Shown: piece after piece, positions 49,440-59,300 of the stretch
Numbering within the stretch: the first letter of the stretch is position 1
How the letters are laid out: each line of letters starts with the position of its first letter
NCBI GenBank assembly: GCA_963721075.1
Contig: CAVRHV010000008.1
Span: 1-64,000, forward strand
Direction of reading: 5' to 3'
Origin: DATFVA01 sp963721075
Lineage (GTDB): Bacteria > Bacteroidota > Ignavibacteria > Ignavibacteriales > Ignavibacteriaceae
DNA: 64,000 nt
Position numbers and translations under genes: made by a program
The notes under the pieces: model-generated
Databases searched by the model: none
What the model was told of the DNA's origin: nothing
Seen by the model: the letters and a program-made list of their open reading frames with translations, nothing else

Positions 49440-52001
49440 ATGAAAGGTGTCAATACAGTCATACGATGGTGGGTGGGATTTCTATCCATCATTCTTTTCC
49501 AATCGGCTTTGTTCGCTCAAAGCGGTATAAACGATATAGGCGGCTTTGAGCAGACCCTGCCCTCATACTGGAATATGACGTCAGCCCCTTCAGGTGCAAC
49601 ACTAACCTGGGCAACTGACGAATATCGTTCAATGGGTAAATCGCTGAAGATTGAAAAAACAGCCACAACAGACTCAGCTATGTGGCAATCGGATAATATG
49701 GTTGACCTCTGGTCGCAGAGACATTATGCTAATGTCGATATAAAGCTCGGAATGTACTATATGACCTCAGGGGTAAATACCAATCCTGTCAATGAGGATG
49801 AGAAGTGGTATGTAGCTTATACATTCTATGACAGCTTAGATGCTGTGATAGGAGAAAAGAAATTTGAGCTGGATCAGAGCGTAGCCAGCACGAGCGGCTG
49901 GGTAGCAGATACCACAGCAATAGGAGAAGTTATACTACCGGAGGATGCATTCAAGACGATCATCAGGTTTGTAGGAGGAAAGAATGCAACCGGAACCGTA
50001 TGGACAGATGACTATATATTCGTAGGAAGAAACGGAGGTTGGGCAGGACAGGACTGGAACACAGCAGTAGGAGTGCCGACAGGCTGGTTCTACTGGCTGC
50101 CGCCGATCGGAGGAAATGATGGCGTATTAAATGCAGGATATGAAAATACAGTTGTTACTGATGAGTATGCACATACAGGTAATTATTCGCTTAAATTTGA
50201 TATTCCTGAAGGTTCGCATGACGGCTTTGTCGGAACAATTAAATATGCTCTTGATGATGCACAGCCGGGCGATGTTCTGAGAATAAGTGTCTGGGTTAAG
50301 GGCGCTAATCTGGAGCCCGATTCTGTAATTGCAGTAGGTGATGCCTGGAGTGTTTCACTTACAGCAATCTACCATACTACTATGGGAAATAATGCAGGGT
50401 TCGGAGATTATGCAGCCAGCCCTGACATCCCGCTCCAGTTCCCTCAAGCTACTGAATTCGATTGGAGAAAGTTTTATGTCGATGTAACAATACCGGATCC
50501 TCCGGCTGGTGAGACAGCAAAATCGATTTCAGTAAGACTTCATCCTCTCGGCAGATTCTCAGGTACTGTCTGGATGGATGATCTCCATATTGAAAAACTG
50601 GATCTTCCGGATCTCAATTCTATCGGAAGTTTCGAACAGGATCTTCCTTCATACTGGAATAAAGGTTCTGAGCCTGAGAATTCAACACTAACCTGGGCAA
50701 CTGACGAATATCGTTCAATGGGTAAATCGCTGAAGATTGAAAAAACAGCCACAACAGACTCAGCTATGTGGCAATCGGATAATATGGTTGACCTCTGGTC
50801 GCAGAGACATTATGCTAATGTCGATATAAAGCTCGGAATGTACTATATGACCTCAGGGGTAAATACCAATCCTGTCAATGAGGATGAGAAGTGGTATGTA
50901 GCTTATACATTCTATGACAGCTTAGATGCTGTGATAGGAGAAAAGAAATTTGAGCTGGATCAGAGTGTAGCCAGCACGAGCGGCTGGGTAGCAGATACCA
51001 CAGCAATAGGAGAAGTTATACTACCGGAGGATGCATTCAAGACGATCATCAGGTTTGTAGGAGGAAAGAATGCAACCGGAACCGTATGGACAGATGACTA
51101 TATATTCGTAGGAAGAAACGGAGGCTGGGCAGGACAGGACTGGAACACAGCAGTAGGAGTGCCGACAGGCTGGTTCTACTGGCTGCCGCCGGTCGGAGGA
51201 AATGATGGTGTATTAAATGCAGGATATGAAAATACAGTTGTAACTGATGAATATGCATACGATGGAAATTACTCGCTTAAATTTGATATCCCTGTCGGAT
51301 CGCATGACGGCTTTGTGGGAACCAAAAAATTTACACTTGGTGATATTCAGCCAGGAGATGCGATAAGAGTAAGTGTCTGGGTTAAGGGCGCTAATCTGGA
51401 GCCCGATTCCGCAATTGCAGTAGGTGATGCCTGGAGTGTTTCACTTACAGCAATCTACCATACTACTATGGGAAATAATGCAGGGTTCGGAGATTATGCA
51501 GCCAGCCCTGACGTACCACTCGAGTTCCCATATGCAACTGAGTTTGATTGGATGCAGTATCATGTTGATTTGATTGTGCCTGATCCCCCGGCTGGAGAAA
51601 CGGCAAAGGCAATTTCAGTCAGATTACATCCGCTTGGAAGATTTTCCGGTACTGTATGGATGGATTTACTTGAGGTAACAAAGGTTCCCGTCGGAGTTAC
51701 CGAAGGAAAAGAATTCCAGCCTGTATCGTATAATTTATTCCAGAATTATCCGAACCCGTTCAATCCCACTACTATCATAAGCTACTCAATACCTAAAGTA
51801 TCTCACGTTACTTTGAAGATATATGATATACTGGGTAGAGAGGTTAAAACTTTGGTGAGCGCTGATCAGAATAATGGAATCCATAGAGTTCAATGGAATG
51901 GAGACAATAACTATGGAACCAGAGTTTCCAGCGGTATATACCTCTACAGGATTGAAGCAGGTGATTTCATACAAACGAAGAAAATGATCCTGATTAAATA
52001 A
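49440..52001 (+). CDS. Secreted T9SS protein with two near-identical tandem modules
   Basis: The 853-residue protein has a signal peptide (FLSIILFQSALFAQ), two similar modules of 362 residues and a T9SS type A domain (FQNYPNPFNPTTIISY to TKKMILIK). Each module has two beta-sandwich-like halves with a common pattern (SLKIEKTATTDSAMWQ, NDGVLNAGYENTVVTDEYA and WMD at the end), similar in style to carbohydrate-binding jellyrolls, but I cannot name a CBM family. No catalytic domain is visible. It is probably displayed on the surface and binds a glycan for uptake by the neighbouring TonB and ABC systems. It follows the dehydrogenase by 14 bases with a good Shine-Dalgarno (CCGGAGG). Confidence 0.85.
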   Translation: MKGVNTVIRWWVGFLSIILFQSALFAQSGINDIGGFEQTLPSYWNMTSAPSGATLTWATDEYRSMGKSLKIEKTATTDSAMWQSDNMVDLWSQRHYANVDIKLGMYYMTSGVNTNPVNEDEKWYVAYTFYDSLDAVIGEKKFELDQSVASTSGWVADTTAIGEVILPEDAFKTIIRFVGGKNATGTVWTDDYIFVGRNGGWAGQDWNTAVGVPTGWFYWLPPIGGNDGVLNAGYENTVVTDEYAHTGNYSLKFDIPEGSHDGFVGTIKYALDDAQPGDVLRISVWVKGANLEPDSVIAVGDAWSVSLTAIYHTTMGNNAGFGDYAASPDIPLQFPQATEFDWRKFYVDVTIPDPPAGETAKSISVRLHPLGRFSGTVWMDDLHIEKLDLPDLNSIGSFEQDLPSYWNKGSEPENSTLTWATDEYRSMGKSLKIEKTATTDSAMWQSDNMVDLWSQRHYANVDIKLGMYYMTSGVNTNPVNEDEKWYVAYTFYDSLDAVIGEKKFELDQSVASTSGWVADTTAIGEVILPEDAFKTIIRFVGGKNATGTVWTDDYIFVGRNGGWAGQDWNTAVGVPTGWFYWLPPVGGNDGVLNAGYENTVVTDEYAYDGNYSLKFDIPVGSHDGFVGTKKFTLGDIQPGDAIRVSVWVKGANLEPDSAIAVGDAWSVSLTAIYHTTMGNNAGFGDYAASPDVPLEFPYATEFDWMQYHVDLIVPDPPAGETAKAISVRLHPLGRFSGTVWMDLLEVTKVPVGVTEGKEFQPVSYNLFQNYPNPFNPTTIISYSIPKVSHVTLKIYDILGREVKTLVSADQNNGIHRVQWNGDNNYGTRVSSGIYLYRIEAGDFIQTKKMILIK
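49597..51514 (+). repeat. Internal tandem duplication, 1086-bp period
   Basis: Block 49597 to about 50153 matches about 50683-51239 almost exactly (only a handful of differences seen, mostly third-position), and block 50285-50428 matches 51371-51514 with one or two differences. The part between these blocks (about 50154-50284 versus 51240-51370) and the flanks differ clearly. The offset is 1086 bases throughout, a multiple of three. Confidence 0.9.
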
Positions 52002-52047
52002 CGACATATGTCGCCTCAGAAAAGATTAAATTAACAAAAAACTGAGG
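52002..52047 (+). promoter_or_regulatory. Palindrome and RBS-sequestering inverted repeat
   Basis: CGACATATGTCG (52002-52013) is a perfect 12-bp palindrome right after the stop of the T9SS gene. Next, CCTCAG (52014-52019) can pair with CTGAGG (52042-52047), which is the Shine-Dalgarno of the first HTH gene (start 52054). The pair could act as an operator plus a translation switch; this is inferred from sequence only. Confidence 0.45.
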
Positions 52048-52053
52048 TGATAA

Positions 52054-52899
52054 ATGAATTTAAGAAGAAGCTTAATAAACAGACAGCAAATAAAAAGTTC
52101 GGAAGGAGAGTTCATCTGGGAATTAGAAAACTCATATGAACTCTCTCCGAAGTTAAGTTCATTAATACTAATAACAGCCAAAGAATGTTTAATAAGGGAG
52201 AATAATTTAAGAGAAGGACAAATAGAAGTTACAGTAATCGGGATAGAGGAAAGATCGGGAAAAGTAATAGAGAAGATGGAAAAGAAAAGAGTTAGGTTGA
52301 CGATTGATAACGGTATAGAAGACCTGGAAGTTTTAAGGGAAAATGGAAGAGTAGAGCTGCGGAGAGTAAGGCTGCAGAGGATAAGCCAGGAAGCGATAGA
52401 ACAGGAAGGAGTCGTAAGTCAAGAAGATTTATCCAAATATTTAGGATGCACAGTAAGGACTATTCAAAGAGATATAAGGATTATAAAAAAAGAAGGAATA
52501 GAAGTAGTAACCAGAGGATATATTCATAATATAGGCAGATGCCAGACACATAAAGTAAAAATAATAAGTATGATGTTAGATGGGATGACCTATAGTGAAA
52601 TAAAACTAAGATCCAGACATTCGATAGGAGCAATAAAGAGATACATAGAAAGTTTTACAAAAGTCGTAATGGCACAAAAAAAAGGGATATACAGAGTAAA
52701 AGATATAAGTGCAGTAACGGGTTTAAGTGAGGGATTAGTAAAACAGTACGTTGAGTTGCTGAAGGAAAGCAAAAAAGACAAAACAAGGAGAGAGAATCTC
52801 AAGCTATTGATAGAAAGAAACAGTTATAGAGAGCATATAAAAAAAACTGTAAAGAAGCATTCAGAGCCTCTGGCAGCTATGATGGGAGGCTTGTTATGA
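52054..52899 (+). CDS. HTH protein, DUF1670-like, first of a coupled pair
   Basis: The 281-residue protein has an N-terminal domain (about residues 1-125) of unknown function, then HTH-like segments: SQEDLSKYLGCTVRTIQRDI (about 128-147), YSEIKLRSRHSIGAIKRYIE and VKDISAVTGLSEGLVKQYVE. The middle and the phrase TRGYIHNIGRCQTHKVKIIS are shared with the next gene (LKGYVLDQGSLPTHKGIIIS), so the two are homologous in part. It resembles the DUF1670 family, of unknown function. Codon use is rich in ATA, AGA and TTA, unlike its neighbours, which hints at separate origin. ATGA overlap couples it to the next gene. Confidence 0.7.
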   Translation: MNLRRSLINRQQIKSSEGEFIWELENSYELSPKLSSLILITAKECLIRENNLREGQIEVTVIGIEERSGKVIEKMEKKRVRLTIDNGIEDLEVLRENGRVELRRVRLQRISQEAIEQEGVVSQEDLSKYLGCTVRTIQRDIRIIKKEGIEVVTRGYIHNIGRCQTHKVKIISMMLDGMTYSEIKLRSRHSIGAIKRYIESFTKVVMAQKKGIYRVKDISAVTGLSEGLVKQYVELLKESKKDKTRRENLKLLIERNSYREHIKKTVKKHSEPLAAMMGGLL

Positions 52900-53495
52900 G
52901 TTTAAATCAGACAAGAGATAGGTATGAAAGCATAAACAAAAGGAATTTTCATCAGGCAATAGTAAACCTGCTGGAGAATGAATATAAGATACTGGGGTCA
53001 AGAAAAGTACTGGATATGCTGGCAGACGATATAGAAGATCTGCACAGGGAATATTATCCGGTAAGCAACCAGGTAGGGATCGGAGAAATAGTTTTCAGAA
53101 CGACGAAGGATGATGGTCAACGACAGAATTATGGTAAGAAGACGGAAGATTATGCGGCAGTGACAGTAGTACTTCCACTGATAACCGAAGAAGATGTAGA
53201 AAGAAGAATCTTCTATAAGAAGGGAGACCGTAACAGTAATTATAAACACCGGGAAGCAAGAGATATAGAGACAATGGTAAGGTTGCTGAAGGCCGCCAAG
53301 GCACAGGGAGGATTACTAAGCGGAGCAGAGCTGAGTGTTTTAATGAATAGAAGCCTGACTTCAATAAGGAAATATTTAGATGCTTACAGAACAAAAACCG
53401 GAGAGATACTTCCATTGAAAGGATATGTGCTGGACCAGGGAAGTTTACCGACACATAAAGGAATCATAATAAGTTTATATGAGCAGGTTAAGTAA
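52896..53495 (+). CDS. DUF1670-family protein, second of a coupled pair
   Basis: The 199-residue protein has the DUF1670 pattern as I recall it: KRNFHQAIVNLLENEYKILG, DDIEDLHREYYP, GYGKK-like QNYGKKTEDYAAVTVVLPLI, and a C-terminal HTH (SGAELSVLMNRSLTSIRKYL). It starts inside the stop of the previous gene (ATGA). Codon use is AT-ending and AGA/ATA-rich like its partner. A perfect terminator hairpin follows. The pair sits inside a surface-uptake gene cluster, so it may regulate it, but a selfish or mobile role cannot be excluded. Confidence 0.72.
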   Translation: MSLNQTRDRYESINKRNFHQAIVNLLENEYKILGSRKVLDMLADDIEDLHREYYPVSNQVGIGEIVFRTTKDDGQRQNYGKKTEDYAAVTVVLPLITEEDVERRIFYKKGDRNSNYKHREARDIETMVRLLKAAKAQGGLLSGAELSVLMNRSLTSIRKYLDAYRTKTGEILPLKGYVLDQGSLPTHKGIIISLYEQVK

Positions 53496-53507
53496 GAAAT
53501 GTAGTTA

Positions 53508-53541
53508 AGGGTGCTGATTATTCAGCACCCTATGTTTTTAT
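53508..53541 (+). terminator. Intrinsic terminator after DUF1670 pair
   Basis: AGGGTGCTGA (53508-53517) and TCAGCACCCT (53522-53531) form a perfect 10-bp stem with a 4-base loop, followed by TATGTTTTTA. It ends the unit before the TonB receptor gene. Confidence 0.85.
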
Positions 53542-53591
53542 TCACGATGTAGTTAATTAATCTTTTATTCAGGAAAAAACAGGTGGATGTA

Positions 53592-56285
53592 ATGTTCACT
53601 ACGAATAACCATATTAAAAGACTGGTGTCGGTTCTGTCCGTGTTAATATGCATGACAGCTAGTCAGGTCTTCGCAGGTACAACCGGCAAGATCTCCGGCA
53701 AAATTATTGATAAAAGCACGGGCGAAGCATTAATAGGTGCAAATGTTCTGATTGTAGGCACTTCGATGGGATCATCATCAGACATTGACGGAAATTATTT
53801 TATTCTGAATATCCCTCCGGGAGAATACCAGGTAAAAGCCTCAATGATCGGCTACGCTTCTGTTACTTTTGAACATGTAAAAGTATCAGTTGATCAGACT
53901 ACCAAAATAGATTTTGAACTTAACCCCGAATCAATTGAACTCGAGAATGTGGTAGTAACGGCGGAGAAACCGATTGTAAGAAAAGACCTTACTTCAACTG
54001 AACAGACAGTGAGCGGTGACGATATCTCTATGCTTCCTCTTGAAGACGTTGCATCGGTTGTTAACCTTCAGGCCGGAGTTATTAACGGCCATTTCAGGGG
54101 CGGCAGGAGTGATGAAGTCCGTTACCTGATAGACGGTGTGCCGGTAAATGATGTTTATTCGGGACAATCATCCCTTTCGGCAGAGGTTAACAGTATTCAG
54201 GAAGTCCAGGTTCTCGTAGGAACTTTTAATGCTGAATACGGTGATGCACAATCCGGTGTGGTTAACCAGGTAACAAAGATTGCCGGAGACAAACTTACAG
54301 GAAATATTTCTGCATACACAGGTGATTATGTCAGCTCTCATACAGGGATATTTCAGTACATAAATCATATAAGTCCAAACGATGTTTATGATTTGGAAGG
54401 AAATCTTAGCGGTCCTGTCCCGGGCATTGGAAACCTGTTAAAGTTTTTTGTTTCGGGAAGATACAATCGCGATCAGGGTTATATCTATGGACACAGGATA
54501 TTTAACCCCCAGGACTCCTCTAACTTTTCGGCTAATGATCCTGCTGACTGGTATGTCGGCGCTACAGGTGATAAAGCTTATGTTCCTATGAATTACAGTC
54601 ATAGGCTGTCCCTTCAGGGTAAACTGAGCATAAATGTCGGCAGTGGAAGAGGAATAGTATTAACCGGACTTTACCAGGACAATCAGTATAAAGATTATAA
54701 TCATCTTTACCAGTTGAACCCTGACGGCGATTATAAAAAATTCCAGAAGAGTATACTGGGAATAGCAAGTTACACCTTTTTGTTAAGCAATTCTGCTTTT
54801 ATAGATTTATCGGCCTCGGCATTGCAGTCTGAGTATAAACAGTATGTTTATCAGAATCCTCTTGACCAGCGCTATGTTAATCCGGATAGAAAAAAAGATG
54901 TCAGCGGCGACGCTTTTTATACCGGAGGTACGGAGAACTGGCATTTTAATCATACGACAACAAGTTTAACCGGGAAGGCTGATTTTTCATGGCAGATTGA
55001 TAATATTAATCAGATAAAAACAGGTGTTGAGTTTACACGTCACGATCTGAAGTACGAGGACTTTCAGATAATAATCGATGCAACTTCAAATTTCAAACCT
55101 ATGCTTCCATCACCCGGAGCTTTTAATTACAACACTTATCATGCAAATCCATATCAGGCGGCCTGGTACATTCAGGACAAGATTGAGATCGATTATCTTA
55201 TTGTTAATGCCGGAGTAAGGTTCGACTACTTTGAGCCAGATGGACAGTACCTTAAGAACCCCAACAAAATAAACGAACTTGATGAGCTTCAGCCTCCGTT
55301 CCCTGATTCATTAATGGTGAATGCCTCAGCCAAGTATCAGTTTAGTCCAAGAATAGGAATCTCATACCCGATCTCAGATCAGGGAGCTATACACATATCA
55401 TACGGTCATTTCTTCCAGATACCCCCGTTTGAGAACCTGTACCGAAATCCTAATTTCAGAATTCCTCTTACCGGTGATTTTCCCGAAAATATCGGCAATG
55501 TAATAGGTAACGCCGATCTTAAACCGCAGCAGACAATAATGTATGAGATTGGTCTGCAGCAGGCTCTGACAAATGATCTCGGAATGACTATAACCGGTTA
55601 TTATAAAGATATAAGGAACCTGCTGGGAACAGAAATATATATCAAGAATGAATTCAGAAAATTCAGTAAGCTGGTAAACAGGGATTATGGATCCGTAAAG
55701 GGAATTACCCTGTCACTGGAGAAGAGGTTCAGTGGTGGATTAGGCGCTGCAATAGATTATACTTTCCAGGTGGCCAAAGGAAGTGCTTCTGATCCTAATG
55801 CAGCTTTTAATAATGCTCAGGCAAATCCTCCTATCGAAGCAAACAAACAGCTTGTGCCTCTTGACTGGGATGGAAGACATACTCTCAGGTTCACACTAAC
55901 TCTGGGTGAGCCCGGGAATTATATTGCCAGCTTTATCGGCCGGCTCGGATCGGGTCTGCCATATACGCCGTCCCTGCAGAATCAAAGAACAGGACTGGAA
56001 AACAGCGATAACAAACCACCTTATTATGATGTCGATGTATACCTGACAAAATACATTGATATTGCGGGACAGCAGTTCTCGATTTTTGCAAAAGTTTACA
56101 ACCTTTTCGATACCCTGAATGAGAATGATGTATTCGGTGATACAGGCAGAGCAGGATATACATTGGAGCTTACAAGAAACCAGGCTCCTCCCAGAGGTGT
56201 TAATACCATCCAGGAATATTTTACAAGACCCGATTTTTATTCAGCGCCCAGGCAGATTGTTATCGGGGCGGAAGTATCATTTTAG
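53592..56285 (+). CDS. TonB-dependent outer-membrane receptor
   Basis: The protein has a signal peptide (VLSVLICMTASQVFAG), a carboxypeptidase-regulatory-like domain (GKISGKIIDKSTGEALIGAN, about residues 30-115), a plug (VVVTAEKPIVRKD, RGGRSDEVRYLIDGVPVND, NAEYGDAQSGVVN) and a 22-strand-type barrel ending in a terminal Phe. This is the layout of SusC-like and related receptors, which import large nutrients with TonB energy. No SusD gene is beside it. GTG at 53583 opens the ORF, but AGGTGG before the ATG at 53592 fits better, giving MFTTNNHIK. Confidence 0.92.
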   Translation: MFTTNNHIKRLVSVLSVLICMTASQVFAGTTGKISGKIIDKSTGEALIGANVLIVGTSMGSSSDIDGNYFILNIPPGEYQVKASMIGYASVTFEHVKVSVDQTTKIDFELNPESIELENVVVTAEKPIVRKDLTSTEQTVSGDDISMLPLEDVASVVNLQAGVINGHFRGGRSDEVRYLIDGVPVNDVYSGQSSLSAEVNSIQEVQVLVGTFNAEYGDAQSGVVNQVTKIAGDKLTGNISAYTGDYVSSHTGIFQYINHISPNDVYDLEGNLSGPVPGIGNLLKFFVSGRYNRDQGYIYGHRIFNPQDSSNFSANDPADWYVGATGDKAYVPMNYSHRLSLQGKLSINVGSGRGIVLTGLYQDNQYKDYNHLYQLNPDGDYKKFQKSILGIASYTFLLSNSAFIDLSASALQSEYKQYVYQNPLDQRYVNPDRKKDVSGDAFYTGGTENWHFNHTTTSLTGKADFSWQIDNINQIKTGVEFTRHDLKYEDFQIIIDATSNFKPMLPSPGAFNYNTYHANPYQAAWYIQDKIEIDYLIVNAGVRFDYFEPDGQYLKNPNKINELDELQPPFPDSLMVNASAKYQFSPRIGISYPISDQGAIHISYGHFFQIPPFENLYRNPNFRIPLTGDFPENIGNVIGNADLKPQQTIMYEIGLQQALTNDLGMTITGYYKDIRNLLGTEIYIKNEFRKFSKLVNRDYGSVKGITLSLEKRFSGGLGAAIDYTFQVAKGSASDPNAAFNNAQANPPIEANKQLVPLDWDGRHTLRFTLTLGEPGNYIASFIGRLGSGLPYTPSLQNQRTGLENSDNKPPYYDVDVYLTKYIDIAGQQFSIFAKVYNLFDTLNENDVFGDTGRAGYTLELTRNQAPPRGVNTIQEYFTRPDFYSAPRQIVIGAEVSF

Positions 56286-56308
56286 CCGATTTTTTTATTG
56301 GAGTAAGA

Positions 56309-59300
56309 ATGTTATTAAAAAGAATTAATACCAGCTTAATAATTCTGATTACAGTTTTCCTGATCTATCCCTGTCTTGTTTTCGGTCAGAGGATTGTTGA
56401 TAAAAACAAAGGCGATCATAACCAGACGAAAAAGGGCTTTATGGATGGAAATCTAGCTGCTACTGTTTATTATAATTTCGGTGAAGTAGCAGACTGGGAA
56501 AATGAACCAAGCAGGAGCGGCGTCTGGCCCAAAGGAACCAACCACACATATGTGGACGGTGTTGCTATTATAGTGCAGGCTGAAGCACAAGACCCTGCCG
56601 GAAATCTCATTCATCCGCTTGAAACAAATTATTATGAGTTCACCCGTTATGATCCTTCAACAGGAGTAACATACGGCTGGTGGCCCCTTCCGGGTTATTC
56701 CAATCCATATAACAGCTCACCTGCCCGCAGCGATGATGCATCTACCTGGCCGACAACATGGCCTGACAGACCTGCCGACTGGAATAATAGCTGGAATGGT
56801 TTTTTCGGTAAAGGAGTATTTAATGCAGATGTAGAAACGTATTTCGTCTTTGATGATGACGAAGATCGCCAATATTTGCTCGAACATAATTTTCACCCGG
56901 ATGCCGATGACCCGACAAGAGGAGGACTAGGTATGCAGGTGCGAGCAAGAGGATTTCAGTGGTCGCAGGTACTCGCTGAGGATGCAATTTTCTGGTATTA
57001 TGAGATAACTAATATGGGTACATATGATTACCCGAAAACTTTATTCGCACAGTATGTGGACTGGGGGATTGGAGGACACGACAACTCCTCTAATAATGCA
57101 GGTGATTACAATGAACTTCTGGATATATCATATGCCTGGTCAACAGTACCGTTTGGAAGTCCGGGCAACTGGACACCCGTGGGTTATGCCGGCTATGCAT
57201 TCCTTGAAAGTCCCGGTGTACCTGATGACAATATAGATAACGATCAGGACGGACCCACAGACGAGAAGAGAGATAACCTCGCAGTTAATTTTATTAATTC
57301 TCCTGACCAGGATCCATTTTTAAGAAATCCCTTACAGGATACTTTAAAATTTTCAGCTTTCTACGGATACTCATGGAGACCTCACTGGGATGCCGATGAG
57401 AATGCTAACTGGAGATCTTTTTTTGATTTGAATGAAAATGGTGTCTGGGATGAAGGAGAAGCGCTTCGGGATGATGTTGGAACCGACGGAATCGGTCCGT
57501 ATGATGAGGGTTATACCGGACCTGATCCTGACGGTACGGAAGGGAACGGCCGGCCCGACCAGGGAGAACCGAATTTTGGAGTTCTCGATAAAGATGAATC
57601 CGATCAGCTAGGTCTTACCGGATTCGCAATTTATCCTGTCCACCAGTATGAACTTGATAATGATGAAGAAAACTGGCAGGTGCTGTCTGCATTACCTTCA
57701 CCGCACGGGCAGATTCTTGAGAACGTCAACCTTGCCAATTACTTTTCAAGCTATTTGTTCAGTATGAACGGCCGCAATACGTATTCAGCAATTACAGGGC
57801 AGAATGAAGAAACAGGTGAAACCGAAAGATTTTCGATGTCGATGATCTTCGGAATAAATACAAGCGATATTTTCAGGAGAAAGAAAACAGTTCAGCAGAT
57901 TTATAATGCTAATTATAGATTTGCAAAACCTCCTGAAAAACCAATTCTTACTGCGGTACCGGGTGATCATAAAGTCACTTTGTACTGGGATGATCGGGCT
58001 GAGAAAACTTTTGACGAATTTTATCAGAGAATAAATTTTGAAGGCTATAGAGTATATCGTTCTACTGAACCTAATTTCCTTGAGGATAAGATCATTACAG
58101 ATGCATACGGTAAACCAATATACAGGTCCCCGATTGCACAGTTTGACCTTGTTGACGGAGTAACGGGACTTCATCCTATTGATGTGAACGGTGCAAAATT
58201 CTATCTGGGAGATGATTCCGGATTAAAGCATTCATTCATAGATACTACTGTACAGAATGGCCAGACATATTATTATGCTGTTGCAGCTTACGATAAGGGA
58301 TTTGAAACTGTAACAATAGAAGGGAATTTCGAAGGAATTCCTCCTTCAGAAACAACCACTATCCTGAAAAAGGATATAAGCGGGAATATTACTACAGATA
58401 TAAACACTGCGGTGGTAACTCCAAGAGCCCCGGCAGCAGGTTATATCGCGCCGGAAATACAATCATTTGAAGGCAGTGGTCCGGGTACGGGAAAGATATC
58501 TATTTCTATACTTAACCCTGATTCCATAAAAAATAATAATACGTATAGACTGGAATTTTATGACAACGCTCCTTATCACAATTCCGCACATCCGGATTAT
58601 TCAGTTATCAATGCTGTCACCAACGATACATTACTAAACAAAAAGAATATAAAAGGAGTTAACGAACAGTCCCCTGTACTCGACGGATTTACTATCGATA
58701 TTAAAAGTGATACAGTTGTCAGCATTGATTATGATAAATCAGACTGGAAATCAGGAAACAGCAACTATGTTGTACAGCTTGGATTTGATTCCCGTTTTGC
58801 GCCGGCCTATTCTGGTAAGAAAATTAATTACCCGGCGGATTATGAGATCACGTTCACTGAACCCGGACAGGGAGATCTTTCGTTCCCTGCTACATCGTTC
58901 AGTAATCCTATACAATCAAACATAATTGTAAAAAATGTCACCGAGAACAATGAGCACTTTCAATTTATTTTCCGCGATCAAAATCACGATGAACTTTTTA
59001 ATGCAGGCGATGCCATTTTCTTTGTTTTTGGTGATTCGCTTGGTGCGCCGGCAACAGGATTTTCAAATCTTCACGTTAGCTGGTCCGTTACTCTGTTTAA
59101 GGATACTTCAATAGCAGAGGAAGATCAAAAACCTCCCCAGCCGGGGGATGTCTACAGTTTTGTGAATACGAAGCCATTCCGTGACGGTGAGTTTTATGAG
59201 TTCAAAACTAAAGCACAGGGACTCGATAAATCGCAGGCGGCAAAAGATCTTGCTAATATCGCAGTCGTTCCAAATCCATATGTCGGCGCTGCTTCCTGGG

